64,000 bases of DNA, from contig JAUZTG010000012.1 in assembly GCA_030734395.1 (NCBI GenBank), forward strand, positions 248,001 to 312,000. The letters run 5' to 3'. The notes below the pieces were generated by a model, which saw nothing but the letters and a program-made list of their open reading frames with translations, made no database searches and was not told the DNA's origin. Positions 48,143-59,637 of the stretch are shown piece by piece. Source of the DNA: Sarocladium kiliense. Lineage: Eukaryota > Ascomycota > Sordariomycetes > Hypocreales > Sarocladiaceae. Each line of letters opens with the position of its first letter. The first letter of the stretch is position 1. The translations under genes and the position numbers were made by a program.

Positions 48143-51100
48143 ATGGCACCCAAGAAGAAGGGAAACAAAAAGGGCCAGGATGACTGGGAGTCCGAGGCCC
48201 TCGGCGACGCTGCCCCGGCAGCTCCTGCTGATGCTTCTCCCGATGCCAACGGCGAGGATGACGACGCTTCTGGCGGCGGCGGTGGTCTGATGGCCATGTT
48301 GCGCAAGAACAAGGAGAAGCGCAAGAAGAAGGGTCTTCCTGAGGAGGACTTCGTCCAGGGCGAGGACCCATCGGCACCCGCAGACGCCGTCAAGGCTCCC
48401 GAGGAGGCGACTCTTGACGATGAGTTTGCCCTGCCTGTGAAGAAGGGCAAGGGTGGTGCCAAGGGCAAGGCCGGCAATGCCAAAGCAGATGATGCTGCCG
48501 AGGATGGCGCCGAGTCTGGCAGGGTATTGACCAAGGCTGAGAAGGAGAAGCTGAAGAAGGAACGTGAGAAGCAAAGGAAAAAGGAACAGGTGAGTTGACA
48601 GCTCAGTCCTCATGCCGTGTATGAACATACATTGACTGTGATACTCTCAGGCCATGAAGAAGAAGACAACCGCTCCCGCGAAGGCGGCCGAACCTGCCAA
48701 AGCGACCCCAGAGCCCACAGCTGCCCCGACCCCGGCGGCAGAGCCCGCAGCAGCGTCCGAGGCTGGCGGCAAGAAGAAGAAGATCCCCGCGCACCTGGCC
48801 CTGATCCAGAAGCAGCAGGAGGAGCTGCGGCGCAAGAAGGAGGAAGAGGAGCGACTCATCGCCGAGGCAAAGGCTGCCGAGGAGGAAGCAGCACGTATGG
48901 ATGCTGAGGAAATGAAGCGCAGAGAGGAGGCCAGAGCTCTCAAGAAGCAGAAAGAGAAGGAGAGAATCGAGCAGCTCAAGAAGGAGGGCAAGTTCTTGAC
49001 CAAGGCTCAAAAGGAGGAGAAGGCAAGGAATGAGAGAAAGTTGGAGCAGATGTTGGCCGCTGGTATCAAAGTTGGACCTCAGGATGGCGAGAAGCCCGAG
49101 AAGAAGAAGTCTGCACCTGAGAACAAGAAGAAGAAGGGTCCTCTGGCACAAAAGGTGAGCCGAGAACACCACCCCCGCTCGACGTATTGATTGAAGTTGC
49201 TAACAACCGCACTAGGCTGAGGAAGAGAGGATCTTGGCCGAGGCTGCTGAGCGTGCCAGGATTCAGGCCGAGCAAGCTGCGAAGGAGGCCGAGGAAAAGG
49301 CCGCTAAAGAGAAGGCTGCTGCTGAGGCTGAGGCTGCTGCTAAGAAGGGCGCCGAGAGCGACCTTGACGACTGGGAGGCCGCTGCTGCCTCTGACGACGA
49401 TGTCAAAGACAGCTGGGATGCCGACTCAGACGAGGAAGCTGAGAAGAAGAAGGAGGCTAACGGCAAGGCTGGTGATGAGGAAGAGGGCGACGATGATGAT
49501 GATGATGAAGAGGAAGAGGAGTCTGAGGAGGAAACTGATGATGAAGAGGTCTCTGCGGCCAAGGCCGCCGAGGCTCAGCGCAAGAAGGAGATGGCTGAGC
49601 GCAAGGAGAAGGCTCACCAGGCCGCTCTCGCCGCTCGCTCCAAGGACAACCTCCGCTCCCCCATTTGCTGTATTCTCGGTCACGTCGATACCGGAAAGAC
49701 CAAGCTCCTCGACAAGATCCGTCAGACAAACGTTCAGGAGGGCGAAGCTGGTGGTATTACCCAGCAGATCGGTGCAACATACTTCCCCGTCGAGGCTATT
49801 CGCCAGAAGACTGCCGTGGTCAACCCAGACGGTGCCTTCGAGTTCAAGGTTCCCGGTCTGCTCGTCATCGACACCCCCGGTCACGAGTCCTTCTCCAACC
49901 TCCGATCTCGTGGTTCTTCCCTCTGTAACATCGCCATTCTCGTCGTGGACATCATGCACGGTCTTGAGCAACAGACTCTCGAGTCGATGAAGATGCTGCG
50001 TGACCGCAAGACGCCATTCATCGTCGCACTCAACAAGATCGATCGTCTGTACGGCTGGAAAAAGGTCGATAACAACGGCTTCCAGGACAGTCTCGCGCTG
50101 CAGAGCAAGGCTGTGAGGAACGAGTTTGACAACCGTCTTGAGCAGACCAAGCTTGCCTTTGCTGAGCAGGGTTTCAACTCGGAGCTGTTCTACGAGAACA
50201 AGTCTATGGCCAAGTTCGTCTCGCTTGTGCCCACTTCCGCCGTCACTGGTGAGGGTGTTCCGGATATGCTCAAGCTTATCCTGCAGCTTACCCAGGAGCG
50301 TATGGTCGGCTCACTCATGTACCTCGCTGAGGTGCAGGCCACCGTCCTTGAAGTCAAGGCCATCGAGGGTTACGGTATGACCATCGATGTTGTCCTCTCC
50401 AACGGTATTCTTCGGAGAGGTGACCGTATCGTCCTCTGCGGTACGGAAGGCGCCATCGTCACCAACATCCGAGCCCTCCTCACACCACAGCCCATGAGGG
50501 AACTCCGTCTTAAGTCTCAATACGTCCAGCACGACGAAGTCAAGGCCGCTCTTGGTGTCAAGATCAGTGCCCCTGGTCTCGAAGGCGCCATCGCCGGTTC
50601 TCGTCTTCTTGTCGTTGGCCCCGATGACGACGAAGACGACATCATCGACGAGGTCGAGTCCGATCTCGCCAACCTCCTCAGCCGTGTCGAGAAGTCCGGT
50701 CGTGGTGTCAGTGTCCAAGCCTCCACCCTCGGTTCCCTCGAAGCCCTCCTTGACTTCCTCAAGGACTGCAAGATTCCCGTCGCGAACGTCGGTATCGGCC
50801 CAGTCTACAAGCGTGATGTCATGCAGTGTGGTATCATGCTGGAGAAGGCACCCGATTACGCGGTCATGCTGTGCTTCGACGTCAAGGTCGACAAGGAAGC
50901 GCAGGCATACGCCGAGGAGCAGGGCATCAAGATTTTCACCGCGGATATCATTTACCATCTGTTTGATGCCTTCACGAAGCACATGGATGACATGCTGGAG
51001 CGTAAGAAGGAGGAGAGCAAGATGCTTGCTGTCTTCCCTTGCGTGCTCAAGCCCGTCGCCGTCTTCAACAAGACTGGCCCGATTGTCATTGGTGTGGACG

Positions 51101-51509
51101 TTATTGACGGACAACTCAAGATCAATACCCCCATCGCGGCGGTCAAGAACAACCCCGTCACCAACGTCAAGGAAATCATCAAGATGGGCAGAGTGTAAGC
51201 CACCTTTCCCCTCACCCCCGTCTACCCCTACCAGAGAAGCATCCCGCTAACTAAACCCCCAGCACCTCCATTGAACGTGACCACAAGCAAATCCCCGTCT
51301 GCAAAAAGGGCCAACCCTCCGTTGCCATCAAGATCGAAATGGGCAGCGGCCAACCCACCTACGGCCGCCACCTCGAGGAGGAGGACACCCTGTACAGTCT
51401 CATCTCCCGCGCTAGCATCGACACCCTCAAGGAGTTCTACAGGAAGGAGGTGACGAACGATGAGTGGCTTTTGATCAAGAAGATGAAGCCGCTGTTTGAT
51501 ATCCCGTAA
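48143..51509 (+). CDS. FUN12: Translation initiation factor eIF5B (IF2 family GTPase)
   Basis: Four exons: 48143-48589, 48651-49154, 49216-51194 and 51263-51509, encoding 1058 residues. eIF5B joins the 60S subunit to the initiation complex and hydrolyses GTP. The N-terminal 460 residues are highly charged Lys/Glu/Asp/Ala sequence that probably forms helices or is disordered, with an acidic run of consecutive Asp/Glu near 410-430. The GTPase domain shows G1 GHVDTGKT (about 472), a switch region GGITQQIGATYFP, G3 DTPGHE (about 536) and G4 NKID (about 590). Domain II (MVGSLMYLAEVQATVLEVKA), domain III (LEALLDFLKDCKIPVANVGI) and domain IV (IKIEMGSGQPTYGRHLEEED), ending LIKKMKPLFDIP, follow in the usual order. 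All key motifs are intact. Confidence 0.98.
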
Positions 51510-52192
51510 GGATGAGATCCTTAGCAAAAAATGTCGAAACGAGGAGAAGTGAAAGGGGAAGGAGTGGATATAGATTGCATTGTGGTGTTTTGATGTAGGA
51601 AGGCAGGGGGGTCTCATTGGGGTTTAATGCTTTGAACGGTTTTTATGCACGTGGAAAACGGGAAGTTTATATACATATCACGAGGGTAAAAGAAAAGTTC
51701 ACGTCTATATCATGGACCGTTTTCGATAGGGAATACTCAACTCAATTCACACAATGATTCTTTTTGAAGACCACCTGTCCTTCAGGGGGTTTACTCTCCG
51801 TCAACAAGCCTCAGGCCGTTCACAAGATCACCTCACAGCAACACGAAGTTTGTCCTGATCCCTATATTTGATCGTCTTCACTCTATAAACAAACGACGAG
51901 AAGCAAACGCATAAAAGACTTGGGGTAAAAAAGCAAAGAAAAAAAAGCACGAGACACCTCTTTGTAATCCTCTCCCCAGGTTTTGCTTCCAAGGGGGTAC
52001 AGGTCATTTCATTTCCATCATCGTCATCAAGAAGAAGATAATAAGAAAACCATAAAAAAAGGGAATCAACATCCGAAAGTTATTTCCATGCCAGGTGTTT
52101 TTCCACCACCGCAAAAAATGACCCTGTTCCTCACGTCTAAGAACTTTTCCCTTCTTGATTTCCCAGTTCCGTCATCTCACTACAACCCGCGC
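51510..52192. other. Convergent intergenic region, eIF5B and Hsp110 3' ends
   Basis: A/T-rich 3' UTR sequence with A runs (around 51940-51950 and 52050-52060). No gene supported. Confidence 0.45.
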
Positions 52193-55010
52193 TTATTTCG
52201 GGTCACCGGACTCAGCACCGTCTCCTGATGGTGCGTCGGCATCCTTCATCTCAGCGTCGGCACTAGCCTGTGCAGCCTTCTCGGCCTCAGCAGCCTTGCG
52301 AGCCTCCTCCTCGGCGGCCCTCTTAGCAGCCTTCTCGGCCTCGACGCGCTCCTGGACGAGTCTTCGCTCCTCCTCAACCTTCTCGAAGTGGCGCTGGACG
52401 ATGGGTCCGGCCATGGCGCGGATCTCATCGATCTTGGCGACGTACACGCTCTTGGTGGTGTCCTCGCCCTCATCGTAGAGCCAGTCCTGTTGAGGAATTA
52501 TTAGCACAATGTCTAACATACATTCAGCAGTGAAGGATCCTTACCTCAGTGGCCTCAAGCTTAGCCTTGATGGTGGCCTTCTCCTCCTCGCTGGCGAAGT
52601 CGGCGTACTGCTCGTCGAGCTTGGCACGGAGGTCGTAGATGTAGGCCTCGAGCTCGTTCTTCTTCTCCTCGGTGTCGGCGACGAGCTTATCTTCCATAAC
52701 CATGGCAGCCTCCTGCTCGGCAAGGGTCTGACGCACAGAGTCGGAAAGAGAAGCAGTGCCGGCCGAGATAGGGAGGTCGGCCTTGCGGACCTGCTTCTTG
52801 ACCTTGCGAGTCTTCTTGGAACCGTCGTCCTTGGAGTCGGTGTCCATAGCCTTTTTCAGATTGGTTAGTTTATGTTCTTTTGCGTACTCGGTTTGCTCAT
52901 CTGCCACAGCCATTCTAGGAGCCCGCGGGTTCTTGAAGTTGGCGTCCCTGGTGAGGCGCTGGCGCTTGGCTCGATCGACGTCTCCGACCTTTGCGGATGA
53001 AGAAGAATCGGACTCGGTGGGTTCGGGTTTGGGCTGAAGGAAATCCTGCGCAGTACTCACATCACCGTCCTCCTTAATTTCCTCCTCAACTTCCTCCTCG
53101 ACGACGTAATATCCTTGCTCAACATTGAGCACACCGTGGATGTTAACACGGGCCTTGAGCTTGCAGACCATAAAGTCGTCCGCACCTTCGGACTTGACGT
53201 TCTTGACGGAGAAGCGGCCGATCCAGGGGTTCATGTTGCCAGGCAGCTCCTCGGGCTTAGCGTAACGGGCCTCGAGGTCGAAAGGCTGTTTCCGGTAGAA
53301 AGTGAGAATCTTGGTAGAGGGCATGGTGTTGCCGCGGTTGAAGACGGTAAGGCTGGTGTCCTCATCGGGAATATCGGGAGCCTTCTCCCAGGCGAACTCG
53401 ATGGGGTAGCTGCAGATGTCGTGGACGGCAAAGTCACGGACACGGAAGACGGGGGAGAGGATGGCGCAGCTGAAAGCACAACCACGGGCGACAGCCTCAT
53501 CAGCGTTCATGGTGTAGGAGAGGGGCTTGCCGAAGAAAGCCTGGATGCGCTCCTTGACAGCGGGAACACGAGAGCCGCCACCAACAATCTCAATAACATC
53601 AATATCGTCCTTGGTGAGCTTGGCCTGGGCCAGAGCAGCCTCAAGAGGCTCGTGGGTGCGGACGAGGAGGGGCTCAATCATGGCCTCGAACTCTTGCCGG
53701 GTGACCATGGAAGAGGCATCGATGTCGTTCATGAGAGACTCGATGTTGACGGGAGACTGCTGGTTGGCGGAGAGAACCTTCTTGGTCTTCTCAGCAGCGG
53801 CAAGGGTACGTGCCATGGCGCGAGGGTGCGTCTTGATATCGACCTTGTACTTCTCCTTGAACTGCTCGGCGAGGTGCTCGACAAGAGCGCGGTCGAAGTC
53901 ACGACCACCGAAGTTGCGGTCCCAGGTCGTGGACTTGACAGAGAGCTCACCCTTCTTGAATTCAACAATAGAGACACAGTACTCGCTGTGGCCAATGTCG
54001 ACGAAGCAGACACGCTTGGGTGCTTCCTCCGGGCCAGGGAGATCCAGCTTGGTGATTCCCCAGCCAAGAGCGGCAGCGGTGGTATCGTTGATGAGGCGGA
54101 GAATCTTGAGACCAGCAATATCGGCGGCGTCAAGCAGAGCACGGCGCTGGACATCGGTGAACCAAGCTGGGACGCTCATGACAATGTCGGAGACGGGAAG
54201 CTTGAGCTCGGAGGCAGCGGTCTGCTTGATCTTGGAGAGGTACATGGCCACGAGCTGGGTGGCGGTGAACCTCTCCTTCTTGCCAAGGTAGGTGACCTCA
54301 GCGCCGACCTGGCCGTTGACGTCGACAAGGGGCGCGGTGCAGTACTGCTGCTCGATGGCGATGTCCGGGTTGTTGAAGGAGTGGCCGACGAGGCGCTTGA
54401 GGCAGGAGACGGTGTTCTTCAGGTTGGACATCTCCTGGGTCTTGGCTGTCTCGCCGATGTAGCGGGACTTGGGGCCGAAGCCCACGAGAGAGCTGGATTA
54501 GAGTCAGTACCCATGATCGGTGGTGAATGCTGCTGTGTGGAAGTATACCAGCAGAGAGGCAAAGCTGGGGAACTTACGGAGTGGCTCGGTTGGAAACCTC
54601 ATTGGTGATCTAACAGGAGGGAAAAGTCAGCACTCTGCTCCGTATGGTTGTGCGAGGGTCTGGCCGCCGTTGAACGATGCAACGCCTCTCCAAGTATGCA
54701 ACAGCTCCCCCGGAGTCAAAGGAGGAACCAGTCGAGGCAGGCTCGGCGAGGAAACATCGTCGACGGTGTCGCTAGGTTCGAGGGTAAACGTACAACATCG
54801 ACACCGCGATTCCTGGCAACAGCAATCACGGTCTTGAGGTTACCGAAATCGACACCTGCGGGCAGACACAGAAAAGTCAGCTCAAGTGTCCAAAAGAGAC
54901 AGAATCACAGGGCCCGATGACCAAAGATACCAGCCGTACACAGTACGAGGCAAGGCGCATCGGCCGGTCGAGGCCATCACGGCAAGGCAGAACTTACCGA
55001 CAACGCTCAT
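52193..55010 (-). CDS. SSE1: Hsp110-family chaperone / Hsp70 nucleotide-exchange factor (Sse1/Hsp88)
   Basis: Six exons: 54998-55010, 54794-54855, 54578-54609, 53061-54492, 52545-52850 and 52193-52486, encoding 712 residues. Sse1-type proteins exchange ADP on Hsp70 and hold unfolded clients in the cytosol. The nucleotide-binding domain starts MSVVGVDFGNLKTVIAVARN and continues ITNEVSNRATPSLVGFGPKS, VMSVPAWFTDVQRRALLDAA and LRLINDTTAAALGWG. FVDIGHSEYCVSIVEF and IVGGGSRVPAVKE follow; the substitution of DLGGG by DIGHS is typical of Hsp110. The beta domain and long C-terminal helices end in a Lys/Ala/Glu-rich tail. The first three coding exons are 13, 62 and 32 nt. An intron at 52851-53060 (210 nt, GTGAGT donor) contains no in-frame stop. 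Spliced, it gives the normal EDGD-AMDTDSK linker; retained, it would add 70 residues. Confidence 0.96.
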
Positions 55011-56313
55011 CTTGAAGGATGGTGGTGGTGGGGTAATTTGGAAAGACTCCCGACCTCGTCTATGTGTGTATGGTGTTTATGTGGTGTGGTGTATTCGGGT
55101 ATGGTTCTTCGCTTTTTTCGTAATGCGATCCAGCTTTCCGTCGGGAAGGAAGAATCGTCGCTTCGTTTATATTTTATTTCGGAGGGTGTTTGCGAGAGAG
55201 AGGGAGGAGGGGAGGAAGAGAGAGAATAGCGAGAATGTGGATTTGAGAAAGTGGTAGCGGTAGTGGCGGTAGCTTAGTGGAGGAGCAGGAGGAGGATTTC
55301 TTTCGGGCTCAGTGGCCAGTGTGGAAAAAAAAGAGGATAAGGCACAGCGATGTGAAGGACCCGGAAACAGGGGACTGACTGACGGATGACGGGTACAGGC
55401 ATTGGCACTGGCAGCTGGGTCACAGCGCTATTTAATCTGCTACGACAACTGGATGGACACCTATCAGTACTTAATGTACCTCCACTGTCTCTGTTCGTCG
55501 GTCAGTCCTCTCGATGCTTGCCTGTCCATCTGCCTGCCTGCCTGTCTTTGCCAAAAACTGCCCCTCCCTGGCGATAAACAATAGGTACCCAGGCCGCCTA
55601 GGCTAGTGAGCAAGTACCTCTCCCACCACATGCCCATACCAGAGATACCCCTCCGTCACCTCACCCCGCCAACTCACCATGGAGGGGGAGGGGCCCAACA
55701 GCTTCCCATCGAACCCGGCAGAATTTTCCAGATCCTTCACCGCACCGCACCGCCTCTGCCCATCCACCGTTTTCGCTCGCTTCGCCTGACGATTCAAGAC
55801 AAAAGAGAAAAGCCCCTTTGCCTTGTATCATGCCGCAGCATAGTGTATTTCCCGGGGATATTTGCACGCTATGTGATAACAACAACTCCTGCCGGTGGAC
55901 CATCAGCTCATGGCCAAGCCTTTTCTCTGCTTCTGTTACCTAACTGTCAGTCATCCGCCCCCATCCATCCAGCCATGCCTTGTCAATTTCCAACTCTCTT
56001 GACATGAGGCTATTCCGGCTCGAGACCAAGACACCTGTCACTGCCCAACCCTGAGCCTGAATGTTGCCTGCGCCACGTGGAAGCTGCAAAATACCTTGGG
56101 TTCTTGGACTCTGTCACCCGCACGTAATGCTCACAATGCCTCTTCATGAAATTTCGAACCTTTATCTGTCTAGAATCCTCTCGATGCTGCCCACGAAGCT
56201 GGGCGCCTATATGCTTTAGCGCCCATCGTCTGATGTGAACACTAACAAGGTGCTTGCCCAAAAAGGTCGTCTTGCACTCCCATTGAATACCTTAGCCTCA
56301 ACACACGCAACAC
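55011..56313. other. Hsp110 promoter and chitin synthase 3' region
   Basis: No gene supported. The 250 bp next to the Hsp110 start are a purine-rich plus strand, that is, a pyrimidine-rich leader for the minus-strand gene. I searched by eye for heat-shock elements (nGAAnnTTCn arrays) and saw scattered half-sites only. Confidence 0.4.
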
Positions 56314-58628
56314 TCAAACCATGGAGCTTCCACTCCGAGGTCCAAGTTTCTTCCTACGGCCATCCTGTGTATGGCCTTCCTCTTGAGAACGTACCGGAGG
56401 CCCCGGGACGTTTGCCCTTAATTGACCTCGACTTTGCTGAGCTTGTCGCGCAATCACGTACTTGCGTCGATCTTCTAACCCCATGAAGTCCTCCATACGG
56501 CCCCATATTGGCCCTCCGGAGACACTCTCCATCGAGCCTCGTGAGTCCTCTTCCCACGGGGTTCGTCGAGGTCCTGTTAGCCCCGAAACCATGCCCGAGC
56601 TACCCGGTCCACCGTCCATTCCTGTTCTACCATCCATCTCATCAGAGTAGGCGTATACTCCGGCCGCTGTCCGTCGCCGTGCTGAGAACTTGCCGTCAAT
56701 TGTGTCTGGCGGCCGAACCACACTTTTCTTCCGTGCAATGCCCCCAGGAGCTTGAGGTTCAGATTTGAATACCGCACGTCGAGCTTCCAAAGCAGGACGA
56801 AATGTCTCTGGTACTACGTTGAGCTCGTCTCCTTTCTCCTCCGCCTGCTCTGCTGCTTCTCGCGCTGTGGTGTGGCTGTCGGCCACAGCTGCATCCGCCC
56901 TTGGTCCTCCCCACGTTCTTCTTCCTGCCGTGAAGATGCCGTAAACCATGTAGTACCAGTTGCAGAAAGGGTTCATGATGAACATGAGTGGATATAACCA
57001 TATTTTGAACCGTCTGAGCTTTCCTCCAAAATAGAGCATTAGGAGCCAATTTAGGCCCAAGGAAATGGCGATGAACCCCACTGGCAAGTCCTCTACCTTC
57101 TTCGTGCTGGTGACGAGTGCCAGTACCATGATGAAGAACAGTAGCGCCGTGGTTCTGATTGTGTTCTGCATGAATCGTACTAAGATGAGGATAGGGTACC
57201 TCTTCCAGAGTCGCCAGTCCGTGAGCATACACACCTCGTTCGTGATGAAGCCGAGGAACCATCGACGCCGCTGCTTAATCAGGGATCGATACGTTTGCAC
57301 CGCTTCGGTTTTGCAAAAAGCTGAGGTGCACATTTGAATTTGATACCTCTTCTTGGCCCCGATCATGAACAGATGCGTGAGCCAGCGGTCCTCTCCCAGG
57401 TGGCACTTTGCGAAGTCAAACAAGTCTTCACACTGTTCTGCCTTATCTGCAAAGTAGTACTTGGCCATCCTTCGGAATGCTGAGAAGCGCAACATGGTGA
57501 GAGCTCCTGGGAGGCAAGTGACAGACCCACAGCCTGATTCGACCGTACGCTCGAAAAGCTGGCCATGTATGTATTCCATGTCTTGTAATAGCGTAATAAT
57601 GCTGTGCTTTCGCGTCGTTGACGTGATAACTCCGGTCATTGCCAGCATGTCTCTAGAATTGCCGGGGCTGAGTTCCATGTCGTAGACGAAGTTCTGCAGA
57701 CACACCTTGTCTAGAATGCAGTCTGAGTCGATGAAAAGAAGGAACAAATTGTCGTTTCGCTTGAGGTATTCCTGATAGACCTTGTCGATCAGTTTGAAGG
57801 TTGACTTCTGACAGTGGCGCTTCCCGCCATGTGCGAATCGTGAGATTGTGACGCGGGCGGCTCGGTAGACGACATCAATGCTTTTGGGGTACGAGTCGAG
57901 AGTCAGGGGCACGCCCAGCTTGTCGATCGTATTGAGGTAGAGCTCATCCTCTTGGTCACCATCAAAGGACAGGAAGACATGTATACACGCCGGTGGGTAA
58001 TCACAGTCCACGACAGAGTTGATAGCTGTTACGAGGACGTCCGGTTCTTCTCGATAGCAAGGCATGACGATGACAACTTTCGGTGCCGTCACGTCGTCGA
58101 GGACCTGCTTTATCCGTTTCGTTCGGCCGAGTTGGTTTGTGACCAGTTGATAGATGCAGAAAAGCCAGGGCACTGTCAGCAGTATCGCAAAACTCCAGAA
58201 GGCGAACCACTGAAGGAAAGCAACCATGGGAGGAGGCCAATATTGCACTACTTGGCTCGGTAGTGGAAGAGTAACAATCATAATGGGCAGGAAGATACAT
58301 CTGACGTGATGTCAGCCATACGAATCGATTCCTCGAGATTGGCAACGACCTACCTGAGAAGAGTAAAAGCGATTCCCACCAACACGCAGAGCACGTTGAT
58401 GGACCAATGTTCCGATTTCTGGAACACCTTGACCAGGCAGTACAGGAAAGCCGCGAGCCATAGGAACCACTCCAGGCACGCCATGAGCATGACAACGCCT
58501 ACAATCGCAGTGTACACGATCTGATGGGCCGTCAGTAAATCTCAAGTCCACTTGAGTACAAGCACAGCCAATTGGCTCTAACAAGCACCACACCGCCCCT
58601 GACTCACATCTCTCACTGGCCAGTCCAT
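56314..58628 (-). CDS. Chitin synthase, class VI type (GT2 family)
   Basis: Three exons: 58608-58628, 58354-58520 and 56314-58300, encoding 724 residues starting MDWPVRDIVYTA. The protein polymerises GlcNAc into chitin at the plasma membrane. N-terminal membrane helices (VVMLMACLEWFLWLAAFLYC, and WFAFWSFAILLTVPWLFCIY) precede the catalytic domain. Landmarks are VIVMPCYREEP, LSFDGDQ, FIDSDC (about 253-257), the EDRW catalytic motif (about 366-369) and QRRRW (about 406-410), all intact. Further membrane segments follow (ALLFFIMVLALVTS, FIAISLGLNWLLMLYFGG, IWLYPLMFIMNPFCNW), then TWGGPRADAA and a long, basic, Gly/Pro/Arg-rich cytosolic tail. There is no myosin head and no cytochrome-b5 domain, which excludes classes V and VII and fits class VI by sequence pattern; class assignment is less certain than the family. 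Confidence 0.9.
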
Positions 58629-59637
58629 CGTCGATATTTGTTGCAGAGTCTGCTGCAGAAGGCCGTGTGTGCTTCGACTGCTGATCTCGAGTGTTGCCGA
58701 GCAACATGAAGCAAGTGAAGCACCCAAATTTTCGTGCTCCGGGGATCCTAAGGAGCAAGGTATCCCCTCGGGTCGCACAAAGCGGTTTCCCTGTCGCAAA
58801 CAGCGGGTGATCACGCTGCCGCATTGGCCAAAAGAGGCCGTCCGACCTGCAGACGCCCGTAGTGCAGAGCAAAGTTATCTTGGCCGGTGGTCAACAGGAT
58901 GTGGAGTAGTGAAAGAAGTAGACAACAAATAGTGACCTGGTCGATATTCGGAGGTCTGCAATCGAAGGGGCTGTTGTTTGCATTGCACCTTCCCATGTGG
59001 TATTCCTCAAGCGAGTCGAATCCCAGGTACTGTCGGCAGTGGAACCCTCGAGCAGCTGCATCAGCTGCTAGCAACATATTCAGGCATGACATACATCAGC
59101 GCCGGGACAAGTGTCGTGCATCACGTCAATGAATCTGGTTCCAATTAGTGAGGCAGTTCATCGAATTACAGTCCTGGAAACATGATCAGAGATGCCTTGG
59201 TGGACTGGCAGAATGTATTGAGCGGGTCACGTCACCCGGTCTACCTAGTTACATTTGTTTGTTCAAATGCACACGTCTATATAACTCATGCTGCATTGTG
59301 ACGAGCTGGCCATCGGTTTCGATGAATCGCTCGATGCCACGCGTTACCGGAGTTTGAGATCGAACGGCGACGTCTCCACGGCAGCTCAGATTGGAACACG
59401 CCACCAGAGTGTTCCGGCGTCGAGATTCGATTCAGAAAGCAAATGATTGCCCGGTTCATCGAACTCAGATTTGACGTCCGTCTGAAGAGCGATCATAGGT
59501 TCTGCTGCCTATTGTGGTGGTTGAGCATCTCCCGAAGGGCATGCGGGAGCTCTTCGAGCCTATCATGCCACTCGAAGGACAACATGGGGTCTGTGTAGCT
59601 GCGAGTTTAATCGCGCTGCAGTCCTCAATTGCTTCAT
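58629..59637. other. Intergenic region upstream of the chitin synthase
   Basis: It contains a minus-strand ATG-started open frame (58811-59092, 93 residues) with an internal hydrophobic run, just upstream of the chitin synthase. It is probably a chance frame or upstream ORF. Nothing else supported. Confidence 0.35.

Noticed and set aside
47556..48534. Long antisense frames over the eIF5B leader and first exon
   Set aside because: They are shadows of strongly biased Lys/Glu/Ala codons of eIF5B; the same holds for antisense frames over ERG5, Hsp110 and eIF5B exon 3.
53115..54608. 497-codon plus-strand frame opposite Hsp110
   Set aside because: It mirrors the Hsp110 coding strand, and its Leu/Gly/Val/Asp-rich product is typical of antisense reading of third-position-biased genes.
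58811..59092. Possible small secreted or membrane protein upstream of the chitin synthase
   Set aside because: The hydrophobic run is internal and not a clean signal peptide, and no homology was recognised. It may be an upstream ORF.
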